NCBI GenBank assembly: GCA_026705605.1 | Contig: JAPPAK010000001.1 | Coordinates: 434,001 to 498,000 of the forward strand | DNA from: Chloroflexota bacterium | GTDB taxonomy: Bacteria > Chloroflexota > Dehalococcoidia > Tepidiformales > Tepidiformaceae | Length of the DNA: 64,000 nt | Reading direction: 5' to 3' | In this document: piece after piece, positions 1 to 12,571 of the stretch | How the letters are laid out: every line of letters begins with the position of its first letter | Numbering within the stretch: position 1 is the stretch's first letter | The notes under the pieces: model-generated | What the model was told of the DNA's origin: nothing | Databases searched by the model: none | The model's input: only the letters and a program-made list of their open reading frames with translations | Program-made: the position numbers and the translations under genes

Positions 1-807
1 CTCGGGCTGCACCCAGACGTGGCGGTTCATGGCCGCGTCGTCGCTGGAATCGAGGTTGGCCGTCCCGTCCTTGAAGCCCAGGAGGTTTCTCGGCGCCCCT
101 GCGGTCCCGTCGTTGACCGTGCCTCCGCGGGTGTAGCCGTCGATGATCCAGTGCAGGACGAGGTCGCGCCGGCGGCGGCGCATGAGCTGGCGCAGGGCGA
201 ACTGGATGGTGTCGGGATGGCGCGCATCGATGTTGAGGAGCAGGTCGCCGTGGGTGCGAGCGGGGTCGAGGCGGTCATTCGCGAGGAACGGCATCCGCAC
301 GAGCTCCACGGGCTGCTTCCCGGCGAGGCCGTAGCGGTCGTCGAAGAGCGAGGAGCCAACGCTGACGACGACGCTGAGGTCGTCGGGTTCGGGTTCGGCG
401 CCGAGAAGCCCGGAGTCCGTCGGCGGGTAGGCCTCGGGGCGGATGGTGGGTGGCCTGCCCGACATCAGCCCCTGGATTTCGTCGGTCAACTCCACGAACG
501 TGTCGCGTAGCGACTCACGATCCGGGGACAGCACCTTGAATGAGGCCATGAGGCCCAGGGTGGGCACCGGCCGGGCTGTGATGCCCGTCTGGTGCGGTCC
601 GTAGAAGTCGACGAACCGAGGTTCGATGTCCTCCGGATCGATGATGGCGGCGGAGTCATCATCATCATCGCCACAGGCGGTGAGCAGCACGGAGCCACCC
701 GTTAGCGCTGCCGCACCGCCCGCGACCGCTCCGGCCTTGAGGAAGGCGCGACGGGAGAGCCTGGGGCGTGGCCCTCTCCGCCGTCGTTCCTCTGGCTGGT
801 CCGGCAT
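1..807 (-). CDS. efeB: DyP-type peroxidase EfeB, Tat-exported, C-terminus off the window
   Basis: Heme peroxidase of the EfeUOB iron-uptake system, thought to act outside the membrane on ferrous iron or heme. The protein starts at 807 with an Arg-rich N-terminus and a twin-arginine motif (SRRAFLKAG), then a hydrophobic stretch ending in a lipobox-like LLTACG followed by five Asp. Near position 50 the codons read GFKDGTAN, the DyP-family GxxDG signature. About 269 residues are visible; the heme-ligand half lies beyond position 1. It starts 9 bases after the efeO stop on the same strand, so the two are an operon. EfeU is not seen upstream and could only lie beyond the left edge. Confidence 0.9.
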   Translation of the reverse strand, partial: MPDQPEERRRRGPRPRLSRRAFLKAGAVAGGAAALTGGSVLLTACGDDDDDSAAIIDPEDIEPRFVDFYGPHQTGITARPVPTLGLMASFKVLSPDRESLRDTFVELTDEIQGLMSGRPPTIRPEAYPPTDSGLLGAEPEPDDLSVVVSVGSSLFDDRYGLAGKQPVELVRMPFLANDRLDPARTHGDLLLNIDARHPDTIQFALRQLMRRRRRDLVLHWIIDGYTRGGTVNDGTAGAPRNLLGFKDGTANLDSSDDAAMNRHVWVQPE

Positions 808-816
808 GCAGTCTCG

Positions 817-1842
817 CTACTGGAGCGACAACGCCCCGGCCGTCTGGGAGATGTTCTCCGAGAGACTCGCGAGCTGCGCCTTCAGCTGATCGACTGTGGC
901 CTGCGAGACCGTCGCGCCGTTGGGGCAGTACTCGTCCGAGTGGTACTCGTCGTTCTCCTGGCAGTACGGCACCCAGCCGTTGCCGTGGCGAAGCGGAGCG
1001 AGGGTCTCGTCGAGCTCATCGAACCCGGCGTTGATCGACGCCAGCAGGTCCGGATCGGCTTCCTCAAGGGCAGGGGTGAGGAGCCTGATCAGGGCCTTCG
1101 AACCTTCGAGGTTGGCGTAGAAGTCCCACAGGTCGGTCTTCGAGTAGCGGTCTTCCTCGCCGGTGATCTTGCCCTGGGAGACCTCCTCGATGAGCTCGGC
1201 CGCGCCGATCGCGAGAACGGCGGGCGGGAGCTCGAGATCGGGGATGGAGTCCCGGAGGATGCGGAGGTCCGCGTCGAGCTTGTCGGCGAACTGAGCCGCA
1301 CCGTCGGTGGTGTTCAGCGAGAAGAGGATGTACTCGAGACGGTGCCACCCGGTGAACTCCGGATCGTCCTCGTTCTCGAAGTCATCGACGCGGGCGTCGA
1401 CAGCGCCGTCGATCTCTTCGACGAGTCCGGCGATGGGCTCGATGCGCTCCCAGGCCAGGCGGGAAACCGGATACCAGGCCTTGGCCGCGTCGAGGTCACC
1501 GGCGCGGATGGCATCGGTGAACGCGTCCGTATCGGAGATCATCTGGTCGACCTGGGCCATCAGGTAGCCACGGTAGCCATCGACTGCCGACTGGATGAGG
1601 TCGTTCGAGGTCATGGTCTCCATGCCCTCAGTGGAAATGCCGGTGGCCGATCCGGATGCGGACCCGGTGTGCGTATGCGTACCGGAAGCCGATGCGCTGC
1701 CCGTACCGGACGGGGAACCACCCTCGCTCACGGGGATGGGCCGGACCTCACCATCGTCGTCGCCGCACGCCACTACGAGGGCCGCAAGCGCAGCGACCGC
1801 CAGCAGCGCGGCAGCGCCCCTGACAAGGAATCGTGTTGCCAT
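817..1842 (-). CDS. efeO: EfeO-type imelysin (M75) lipoprotein, iron uptake
   Basis: Extracytoplasmic iron-binding component of an Efe system. The signal peptide ends in a lipobox with Cys26. Residues 45-70 are a Gly/Ser/Thr linker containing THTHT. The rest is an imelysin/M75 domain whose motif GWHRLEY (residues 165-171, H167 and E170) matches the family HxxE metal site. No cupredoxin domain is present, so this is the short EfeM/EfeO form. The start is set by AGGAGG eight bases upstream. It is first in an efeO-efeB unit, and a TTAGGT motif lies about 20 bases upstream. The His-Thr linker closely resembles that of the FEA1-like lipoprotein at 4842-6215. Confidence 0.93.
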   Translation of the reverse strand: MATRFLVRGAAALLAVAALAALVVACGDDDGEVRPIPVSEGGSPSGTGSASASGTHTHTGSASGSATGISTEGMETMTSNDLIQSAVDGYRGYLMAQVDQMISDTDAFTDAIRAGDLDAAKAWYPVSRLAWERIEPIAGLVEEIDGAVDARVDDFENEDDPEFTGWHRLEYILFSLNTTDGAAQFADKLDADLRILRDSIPDLELPPAVLAIGAAELIEEVSQGKITGEEDRYSKTDLWDFYANLEGSKALIRLLTPALEEADPDLLASINAGFDELDETLAPLRHGNGWVPYCQENDEYHSDEYCPNGATVSQATVDQLKAQLASLSENISQTAGALSLQ

Positions 1843-1862
1843 GAAAAATGCCTCCTGTTTCG

Positions 1863-1881
1863 TTAGGTAAGTCAGAACGAG
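1863..1881 (-). promoter_or_regulatory. candidate iron-box (TTAGGT motif) before efeO
   Basis: The plus-strand sequence TTAGGTAAGTCAGAACGAG agrees at 12 of 19 positions with the DtxR/IdeR consensus TTAGGTTAGGCTAACCTAA, by eye. It lies just upstream of the efeO Shine-Dalgarno. Similar TTAGGT starts occur before the fusion gene at 9436 and the iron-binding lipoprotein at 12564. The right half-site is poor, so this is a hypothesis. Confidence 0.35.
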
Positions 1882-2071
1882 TCCTCATGATCGTCTTGAC
1901 TTATTTTTGGAGCAAGTGGAGCCTAATAGGTGGCTGGCTTTCGAGCAAGTCAACGACCGGGAGAAACCTGCGAAACCGGAGCACCGCCACGGCGAGCTCC
2001 TCAGGGAGCCTTGATGGGCAGTCACCTTCGTTGCTGCAAAGCCCCAGAATGGCCATTCCATGGGAGGTGAA

Positions 2072-3556
2072 GTGGAACTGCGCACTCAGGCGCGCCGACT
2101 GTTGGTCCAGGCGCGAGCGCGACCCGCGCTGACGGGTGCGATCGCGCTCTTCGTCGTGTTGATGCTCGCGTACAGCGCCTCCATCGACATCCGGGCGAGC
2201 AGGGGTGCGTCGATCACGGGCGACGAGCCCTTCTACCTGATCACGACGCAGAGCCTGCTGCAGGACGGCAACCTCGACCTGCGGAACCAGTACGATGCCC
2301 ACTCGTACGAGTCGTTCTTCGACCACGCGGACGGCCTCTGGCGGCAATCAGTGCCGCTCGACGACGGGCGCGTGTTGAGCCCCCACAACCCTGGTCTTGC
2401 CGTGCTCCTGGTGCCGGGCTTCGCCCTCGGGGGGCTGGCGGGCGCGCAGTTCCAGCTCGTGCTGATCGCGGCGCTGACGTGGGCGCTGGCGTACGTGCTC
2501 GCGCTGCGGCTGACGGGCGCGCGGCCGGCGCTCGTCTGGCTGGCGACCGCAGTCGTTGGGCTCACCGCGACCGCCTTCATCTACTCCTCGGAGATCTACC
2601 CGGAGATTCCGGCGGCGCTGGCGCTTGTCGGCGCCCTGCTGGTCGCGACGCGTCGCGAGCGGCTCTCGGCGCTGCCGGTGCTGGCGATCGTCGTGCTGCT
2701 GTCCGTCCTGCCGTGGCTCGGGGCGAAGTACACGCCGCTCGCAGCCCTGGTCGCCCTGTACGTCCTCTGGCGGGCGTGGCCAGCCGGGAGGGTCGTGCTG
2801 CTCGTGGGCGCAGGCATCTCCGCGGCTGCCTATGCCGCCTTCCACCTCGTCGTGTACGAGTCGCTGACGCCCTACAACGTGAACGTCATCTACGCCGGGG
2901 AGACCACGGCCAACACGATCGGCCAGCATGTCGAGATTGGTGACCGCGTGTACCGGCTGTGGGGGTTGCTCATCGATCGGCGCTTCGGCGTGGCGCGCTG
3001 GGCTCCCGTGCTGTTCGCGGTGGTGCCGGGCGCCGTGCTGCTGCTCCGGGGCGACGCAAGGTTGCGCCTCGTGCTGGGGCTGGTGGTGGTGCAGGTGCTG
3101 ATCGCGACGTTCGTCGTGATCACGATGATGGGGTGGTGGTTCCCTGGGCGGACCCTCGTGACGGTGTTTCCGCTGCTGCCGATCCCGCTGGCGCTGCTGG
3201 CCATGCGATGCGGCCGGTGGGGACGGACGGCCCTCGCCGTGCTCGGGCTCTACTCGGTGGGAGTCACGGCGGCGCTGGCCGAGGCGGGGAGGTCGCGCGA
3301 GGTCGTCATCGCCGTCGACCCCTTCAACATGGGCGCCAACCTCTTCCAGGGGGTGTCGCGACTGTTCCCGCAGTACACCTCGTGGACCACGGAGACATGG
3401 GTGCTCACGGTCCTGTGGCTCGCGCTGGGCGGGCTGGCGCTGGCGGCCTGGGCGACGCTGGACAGGGACCCGGGGAGGGAGAGCCAGCGCCGGCCAGGAC
3501 CGCCGGATCAGCCGGAGGAGTCTTCCAGCAGTCCCAATTCGGCCAGGGCCTCGTGA
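2072..3556 (+). CDS. polytopic membrane protein, GT39/ArnT-like glycosyltransferase candidate
   Basis: About 494 residues with roughly ten hydrophobic segments. After the first membrane segment comes an external loop with ITGDEPFYL, the acidic pattern found in the first loop of GT-C (PMT/ArnT-like) glycosyltransferases that use polyprenyl-phosphate sugars. A role moving sugars onto an extracytoplasmic acceptor is therefore likely, but acceptor and donor are unknown. I prefer the GTG at 2072, preceded by GGAGGTGA, to the ATG at 2060, which has no visible Shine-Dalgarno. The 3' end overlaps the convergent BFN-like gene by 49 bases. Confidence 0.65.
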   Translation: MELRTQARRLLVQARARPALTGAIALFVVLMLAYSASIDIRASRGASITGDEPFYLITTQSLLQDGNLDLRNQYDAHSYESFFDHADGLWRQSVPLDDGRVLSPHNPGLAVLLVPGFALGGLAGAQFQLVLIAALTWALAYVLALRLTGARPALVWLATAVVGLTATAFIYSSEIYPEIPAALALVGALLVATRRERLSALPVLAIVVLLSVLPWLGAKYTPLAALVALYVLWRAWPAGRVVLLVGAGISAAAYAAFHLVVYESLTPYNVNVIYAGETTANTIGQHVEIGDRVYRLWGLLIDRRFGVARWAPVLFAVVPGAVLLLRGDARLRLVLGLVVVQVLIATFVVITMMGWWFPGRTLVTVFPLLPIPLALLAMRCGRWGRTALAVLGLYSVGVTAALAEAGRSREVVIAVDPFNMGANLFQGVSRLFPQYTSWTTETWVLTVLWLALGGLALAAWATLDRDPGRESQRRPGPPDQPEESSSSPNSARAS

Positions 3557-3966
3557 TACACGTCGGGAATGGCGGTGGCGGGCTTCCGGGCCGCCTCCGC
3601 AGCCCCATCCGCGAGGAAAATCGGTAGCCCGATCCGTTCCGCCACGAGCAGGGCCACGCCTGGGTCACACTCGATGTCCGTCTCCGCGCCGTTGTTCCAG
3701 AGGCGCATCCAGATGTGCCCCTTCTTGTCCTCGTCGCAGGTCAGGATCACGGCTCGAGGCTCCCAGCCGATCCCCCGCAGCATGTCGTCGATGCCCGTGA
3801 CGACGCACCGAACACCATCCTTGTCGGGCGCGAACCAGTCCTCGATGTCGGTGTGGATCGGAACCCGCACGCGGGTCTTTCCGCCACATTCATGCAGAAC
3901 GACCGACGAGTGCTGTCCGCAGTCGCAGGGCTGGACCTTGCCAATCTTCAAGCGTCTCTCGGCCAT
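3508..3966 (-). CDS. BFN/DUF151-like protein
   Basis: 152 residues. The C-terminal half has the layout of the bifunctional-nuclease (DUF151) fold: a strand-rich region, then HIWMRLWNNGAETDIECDPG and a segment resembling the family pattern 'RPSDAIALA...PIFVAD' (here VALLVAERIGLPIFLAD). The match is weaker than for the clear BFN protein at 33775-34308, and the N-terminal CDCGQHSS gives it a Cys pair. The ATG at 3966 overlaps the stop of the dehydrogenase gene by one base (TGATG), implying translational coupling. Whether it cuts nucleic acid cannot be judged from sequence. Confidence 0.6.
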   Translation of the reverse strand: MAERRLKIGKVQPCDCGQHSSVVLHECGGKTRVRVPIHTDIEDWFAPDKDGVRCVVTGIDDMLRGIGWEPRAVILTCDEDKKGHIWMRLWNNGAETDIECDPGVALLVAERIGLPIFLADGAAEAARKPATAIPDVYHEALAELGLLEDSSG

Positions 3967-4778
3967 CAGCTTGCTCCCTGTGCCATGGCTTCCAGCAGGT
4001 TCGTTTCGGCTTCGCCCCGGGCTCGGTGGCGGGTGTTGGCCTCCTGAACGGCCTCGAGGATCGCCATCGGCGATCCGAGGGCGCGCGCGGTCGCGCTGAC
4101 TGCGGCCGTGTCCTTGGGGAGGCACTGGCCGCCATAGCCGCGCTCGGCGGTGACGACGGTGTGGCTGGGATTGATGCGGTCGTCCTGGAGCCAGAGCAGG
4201 CGCACCCACTCGTAGTCGACGCCCACGGTCTCACAGAGGTCGAAGAACTCGTTGCAGAACGCGACCTTCGTCGCGAGGAACGCGTTCTCCATGTATTTCA
4301 CGACCTCGGCGGTTGTCGGCGGTACGCGGTAATGGCGAAGCCCGGGCCCGTAGGCCTCCTCGTAGAGCTTCCGTACGGCCGAGGCGGCAGGGTCGTACCC
4401 GCCGTAGATGAGGAAGCGGCGGTTGGCGGGATCGCGCAGGGGATGGTCGTCGGACTCGCCGGCGTACTCGGGCATGAAGACGAGCCGTTTGCCGGTCTCG
4501 GCGATGATGCGCTCGGTCGTGCCTATCGCGATCGTGCTGTGGCAGACGATGGCGACTCGGGGATCGGAGAGGCCCACGACCTCCTCGACGATGGACGTGT
4601 CGCAATCGCCCGAAGGTAGTTGGGCCGTCGGGACACAGACGATGACGAAGTCGGTATCACTGAGGTCGTCGATCGTGCCGAATCCCAGGGGTGGGTCGTA
4701 GATCGCCAGTTCATGGTCGTTGAATAGGTCGGCCACGTAGCTGCCGACGGAGCCGTAGCCAGCGATGGTTATCTTCAT
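3966..4778 (-). CDS. short UDP-glucose/GDP-mannose dehydrogenase-like protein
   Basis: 270 residues. The N-terminus is a Rossmann NAD-binding fold (AGYGSVGSYVADL). The middle carries VVKYMENAFLATKVAFCNEF and YGGQCLPKD, matching the catalytic Cys loop (GGxCxPKD) of nucleotide-sugar 6-dehydrogenases. Full-length members have about 430 residues with a C-terminal UDP-sugar binding domain, which is absent: the gene ends soon after the dimerisation helix. It may act on another substrate or need a partner. It lies after the FEA1-like gene, from which a strong hairpin separates it, and is coupled to the BFN-like gene downstream. Confidence 0.78.
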   Translation of the reverse strand: MKITIAGYGSVGSYVADLFNDHELAIYDPPLGFGTIDDLSDTDFVIVCVPTAQLPSGDCDTSIVEEVVGLSDPRVAIVCHSTIAIGTTERIIAETGKRLVFMPEYAGESDDHPLRDPANRRFLIYGGYDPAASAVRKLYEEAYGPGLRHYRVPPTTAEVVKYMENAFLATKVAFCNEFFDLCETVGVDYEWVRLLWLQDDRINPSHTVVTAERGYGGQCLPKDTAAVSATARALGSPMAILEAVQEANTRHRARGEAETNLLEAMAQGAS

Positions 4779-4799
4779 GGGAGAGTCATCCTGTTTGGA

Positions 4800-4835
4800 G
4801 GGGAGCCGGCGACCGAGGGCTGTCGCCGGCTCCCC
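4800..4835 (-). terminator. 14-bp perfect hairpin between the FEA1-like gene and the dehydrogenase gene
   Basis: Arms 4800-4813 and 4822-4835 are perfectly complementary around an 8-base loop. It begins six bases after the FEA1-like stop codon. The bases after it on the transcribed strand (TCCAAACAGG) are not a U-run, so it may be an imperfect terminator or an RNA-stabilising structure that keeps FEA1-like mRNA more abundant than the genes behind it. Confidence 0.5.
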
Positions 4836-4841
4836 GTGGGC

Positions 4842-9436
<4,595 letters not shown>

Positions 9437-9458
9437 GCAGGTACTGAGTCCGGGCGGG

Positions 9459-9493
9459 AGTCTAGACTAAGACATGAATAAAGGTCAACCTAA
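9459..9493 (-). promoter_or_regulatory. promoter of the fusion gene with TTAGGT motif over the -35
   Basis: On the minus strand, TTGACC (9488-9483) is followed after 17-18 bases by CTAGAC/TAGACT (9465-9459), a fair -35/-10 pair. The -35 is embedded in TTAGGTTGACC, whose TTAGGTT start matches the left half of a DtxR/IdeR box. A regulator bound there would block the promoter. The transcript leader would be only about 15-20 bases and I see no strong Shine-Dalgarno. Confidence 0.45.
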
Positions 9494-9557
9494 TCTTTTC
9501 TTCGGGTTGCAGCGCATACCTGCGAATAGCTTCCGCGACGCCCCGTTGCAGTCCCGA

Positions 9558-10604
9558 CTATCCCTGGATGGAATCCATACCGGGGTTCGACTCCCGGGCG
9601 ATCGCGACCACCGCGTCTGCCCACAGGTCACTGGCATTGACGCACGGGGCGAGCGACAGTTCCACGCCGCCGTGTTTGCGGAAGGTCGCGGCCCCGCGGA
9701 TGCCGATCTCTTCGAGCGTCTCCAGGCAGTCCGCCACGAAGCCGGGCATGATCACGGCGACGCGCCGGAAGCCCTCCCGCGCAAGCTCGGCAAGCACCCG
9801 GTCGGTGTGTGGCCGTATCCAGCGTTCGCGCCCAAATCGGGACTGAAAGGCCACCATGCGCTGCTCCTCTGGGATGGCGAGCGCATCGCCAACGGCCTGC
9901 GCGGTCGCGAAACACTGCGCGCGGTAGCAGTCGATGCGGGCGTCATCACCCCCAAGGCAACAGTCGGCGGCTGTGAAGCAGCGCCCGCTCGCGTCTGCCT
10001 TCCGCACCTGTCGCTCGGGCAGACCGTGGAAGCTGAAGACCACCCGCTGCGGTTCGGTGGCGTCGAGCGTGGGCCTGGCGGCCTCGGCGACGGCTTCAAT
10101 GAAACGAGGGTGGTCGAAGAAGGCCGGCGCCACGCTCATGGTGAGCCCGGATCCCGTGGCGGCCGAGCGGACGGCCTCGACGGACGACTCCGTGGCCGCG
10201 GAACTGTGCTGCGGATAGAGGGGGAAGACGCAGAGGTCGCTCACGCCCTGCTCGCGGAGTCGCGCCAGCGCTTCCGCGATAGCGGGTTCGCCGTAGCGCA
10301 TCGCCAGTTCGACGGCAACATCACCGCCCAGGCGCTCCGCCACCTTGCCGCGCAGCTCCTCGCTGTGGACGAGCAGGGGCGAGCCGCGATCCGACCATAT
10401 CTGGCGGTAGGCGTGGGCCGAACGGGAGGCACGGAAGGGCAGGATGATGAGGTTCAGCAGGAGCCAGCGGACGGGTGCGGGTATGTCCAGCACGTACGGG
10501 TCCGAGAGGAACTCGCGCAGGTAGTCCCGGACGTCGCTGGTTGCCGGGCTCCGCGGTGTTCCGAGGTTGAGCAGCAACAGGCCCGATGTGCCGGGTGAGG
10601 CCAT
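9558..10604 (-). CDS. hemH: ferrochelatase
   Basis: Inserts ferrous iron into a porphyrin in the last or near-last step of heme synthesis. 348 residues, a typical length. Motifs: FSFHGLPER with active-site H193, QSRFGRERWIRP, and PGFVADCLETLEEI with the conserved acid near E295. A Cys cluster (C209, C215, C216, C226, C231) sits just after the active-site His loop; similar Cys sets occur in some bacterial ferrochelatases, but whether a cluster or metal binds here is unknown. It starts two bases after the 45-codon small ORF, making it part of a bfd-bfr-sORF-hemH unit. This ties iron storage to heme production. Confidence 0.96.
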   Translation of the reverse strand: MASPGTSGLLLLNLGTPRSPATSDVRDYLREFLSDPYVLDIPAPVRWLLLNLIILPFRASRSAHAYRQIWSDRGSPLLVHSEELRGKVAERLGGDVAVELAMRYGEPAIAEALARLREQGVSDLCVFPLYPQHSSAATESSVEAVRSAATGSGLTMSVAPAFFDHPRFIEAVAEAARPTLDATEPQRVVFSFHGLPERQVRKADASGRCFTAADCCLGGDDARIDCYRAQCFATAQAVGDALAIPEEQRMVAFQSRFGRERWIRPHTDRVLAELAREGFRRVAVIMPGFVADCLETLEEIGIRGAATFRKHGGVELSLAPCVNASDLWADAVVAIARESNPGMDSIQG

Positions 10605-10606
10605 GC

Positions 10607-10744
10607 TCAGCGGCGGCGCCAGCGACTTGGGCCCGCGATCCGCAGGATTGCCGCGAGGATGGGGATGAGCAGGCGCGCAACGTAGCGGGCCAGGGCCTCC
10701 GCGTCTCGTTCTCGCATTTTCCGACGCTGGAAGGCCATGGCCAT
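10607..10744 (-). CDS. 45-residue basic, amphipathic small protein between bfr and hemH
   Basis: A short ORF of 45 codons starting MAMAFQRRKM, with a hydrophobic middle (YVARLLIPILAAILRIAG) and an Arg-rich end. An AGGAG lies six bases before the ATG, which is about 17 bases after the bfr stop. Its TGA is followed two bases later by the hemH ATG, so it fills the bfr-hemH gap exactly. Spacing and Shine-Dalgarno argue it is translated. No family is recognised; it could be a membrane-associated helper of iron delivery or simply a coupling leader peptide. Confidence 0.55.
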   Translation of the reverse strand: MAMAFQRRKMRERDAEALARYVARLLIPILAAILRIAGPSRWRRR

Positions 10745-10761
10745 TGCGCGCTCCTGGAGCC

Positions 10762-11238
10762 CTACTCGCCCGTCCCGAGTTGCTGGGCGAGGTATTGCTC
10801 GGTCCCGAGCTGGCCGAGTGCCTCGATCTGCGTCTCCAGCCAGTCGATGTGGGTCTCTTCGTCCCGAATCATCTCCTCAAGCCGGGAGCGCGTGCCGTAG
10901 TCGTCGACCTCGACGCAGAGGTTGACACCCTCGGTGAGGGCTTCGATGGCAGCCTGTTCGCTCTCAAGGTCGAGCTCCAGGTTCTCGAGAACGGTCTCTC
11001 CAACCTTGACGACGTCAATGCGCTGGAGATTGGGCAGCCCCTCAAGGTAGAGGATGTGCTTGACGAGCTCCTCGATGTCACGCATCTCCCCCATGCTGAT
11101 GGCGCGAAGCCGATCGGCGAGGTGGTCGTAGCCCCAGTTCCGGACGATCTCGGACTGCAGGAAGTACTGATTAACGGCGGTTACTTCGATGGTGAGCAGG
11201 CGGTTGAGGGTATCGACAATCCCTGGTTTCGCTCTCAT
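10762..11238 (-). CDS. bfr: bacterioferritin with altered ferroxidase site
   Basis: Iron-storage 24-mer subunit that usually binds heme. The ATG at 11238 gives 158 residues, the standard length, beginning MRAKPGIVDTLNRLL, and overlaps the bfd stop (ATGA). By alignment to E. coli Bfr, E18, E51, heme-ligand M52, E94, E127 and H130 are kept (RDEETHIDWLE near the end). The residue matching ferroxidase H54 is Asp (EMRD instead of EMKH), and the inner-surface iron site (H46, D50) is replaced by Ala and Gly. The protein probably still stores iron but with changed oxidation chemistry. Confidence 0.93.
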   Translation of the reverse strand: MRAKPGIVDTLNRLLTIEVTAVNQYFLQSEIVRNWGYDHLADRLRAISMGEMRDIEELVKHILYLEGLPNLQRIDVVKVGETVLENLELDLESEQAAIEALTEGVNLCVEVDDYGTRSRLEEMIRDEETHIDWLETQIEALGQLGTEQYLAQQLGTGE

Positions 11239-11504
11239 TCGGTTTCCTCGCGGGCAGTTGCCCCGGCGCAGGCTACCTGTTGCCTGGAGCGTTGGCACGC
11301 TGCGGCGCCTGGCCCCTGAGGCGAGCCGGCAGGGCCGGGAGCGATCTCCACCAGGAGATCCTCGAGCACTGACAGGCAGGTACCGCAGCTGTCGTCGTCG
11401 CCGAGGGAGAAGCGGGCGACCAACTCATCGAAGTCGCAGGGACCAGCTTCGGTCGCTTGCCGTATTTCGGCGACCGTCACGGCGTGACAGATGCACAGGT
11501 ACAC
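11235..11504 (-). CDS. bfd: bacterioferritin-associated ferredoxin
   Basis: 89-residue [2Fe-2S] protein that reduces bacterioferritin to release iron. Cys4, Cys6, Cys40 and Cys43 form the CxC-X33-CxxC pattern of the BFD domain (VYLCICHAVT; SCGTC). The GTG start has GGGGA seven bases upstream. The C-terminal 35 residues beyond the fold are Gly/Pro/Ala-rich and contain two further Cys (70 and 79). Its stop overlaps the bfr start by four bases, the classic bfd-bfr coupling. Confidence 0.92.
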   Translation of the reverse strand: MYLCICHAVTVAEIRQATEAGPCDFDELVARFSLGDDDSCGTCLSVLEDLLVEIAPGPAGSPQGPGAAACQRSRQQVACAGATAREETE

Positions 11505-11526
11505 CGACTTCCCCTTTCTGCTCTTC

Positions 11527-12564
11527 CTACGGCTCGAAGCCGGCCTCGCGGATGAGCTCGATGGTGCGTTCGAGGCTGGTGCCGAGGCGGTCGAACTCGC
11601 CGAGGTCGATCGGCCCGGGTGACTGCGCGACCCCTTCAAGCTCGACGCCCGTGGCGAGCGGGTACTCGAAGTTGGCCTTGCCGAAGTACTCCTGCGCGAC
11701 CTTGCTGGTGAGGAAGCGGATGAGCTTCTGGGCCACGTCTTTGTCGCCGGAGGCGGTAGCGCCAATGGCCGTGGCGATGGTCACGCCGCCGGGATCGCCA
11801 TCCCTGAAGCGGTGGTTCTCGCTGGAGGTAGAGGGGTCCTCCACCTGGATGCGCAGGTTGTAGTAGTGGTTGACCAGCCCCAGCTCGATCTCGCCGCGAG
11901 CCACGGCCTGCACGATGGAGACGTTATTCGGGTAGACGGGCGCCCCGCCATCGTGGAGCGTCTTGAGCCAGGTGAGGGCAACGTCGTCGCCGTCGGAGAG
12001 ACGGAAGAGCGTGAAGAAGTCCTGGAACGACCCGTTGGTGGGAGCCAGGGCGACGCGACCGAGCCACTTCTCATCGGTGAGCTCGTGGATGGAGGTGGGG
12101 AGGTCGGCCGGGTCGAATAGCTCCTTGTTGTAGACGAGCACGCGCTGGCGCCCGGTCAGCGCAACCCAGTAGCCGGAGGGGCTGGAGGGCGCGAGCTCGA
12201 GAACGTCGTCGTCGAGCTCCGCCAGCAGGCCGCGCTCGGCGAGGAAGCCGATGGGGCCGGGGCTGCGCGAGATGAACACGTCGGCGGGCGTCCGGTCGCC
12301 TTCCTCCTGGAGGAGCAGGGCGAGGTCGGTGGAGCCGCCATACCGCACGCGGACATCGATCCCGGTGTCCTCGGCGAACCGCTCGAGGAGGGGGCCGATC
12401 AGGTTCTGGCTACGGCCCGCGTAGACGGTGATCGTCTCATCGTCATCGGAGCAGCCCATGGCCGCCACGGCTCCAACGACGAGGGAAAGCATGAGAGCGA
12501 GGGCGATCCAGGTGCGCCTGATGGGTGCAGTGCGCCTCAAGGCTTGAGTGGTTGACACAGTCAC
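11527..12564 (-). CDS. ferric-iron ABC transporter substrate-binding lipoprotein (FbpA/FutA-like)
   Basis: 345 residues with a signal peptide and lipobox Cys38 followed by acidic residues. The mature part is a type-2 periplasmic binding fold: ITVYAGRSQNLI at the start, VLVYNKELF in the hinge and NHYYN (232-236) with the Tyr pair that binds Fe(III) in FbpA/FutA proteins. No permease or ATPase follows, so its membrane partners must be elsewhere. It is the first gene before bfd (22-base gap). The GTG start at 12564 is assigned from the ORF limit; a second GTG lies two codons on. Confidence 0.9.
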   Translation of the reverse strand: MTVSTTQALRRTAPIRRTWIALALMLSLVVGAVAAMGCSDDDETITVYAGRSQNLIGPLLERFAEDTGIDVRVRYGGSTDLALLLQEEGDRTPADVFISRSPGPIGFLAERGLLAELDDDVLELAPSSPSGYWVALTGRQRVLVYNKELFDPADLPTSIHELTDEKWLGRVALAPTNGSFQDFFTLFRLSDGDDVALTWLKTLHDGGAPVYPNNVSIVQAVARGEIELGLVNHYYNLRIQVEDPSTSSENHRFRDGDPGGVTIATAIGATASGDKDVAQKLIRFLTSKVAQEYFGKANFEYPLATGVELEGVAQSPGPIDLGEFDRLGTSLERTIELIREAGFEP

Positions 12565-12571
12565 ATCACCG

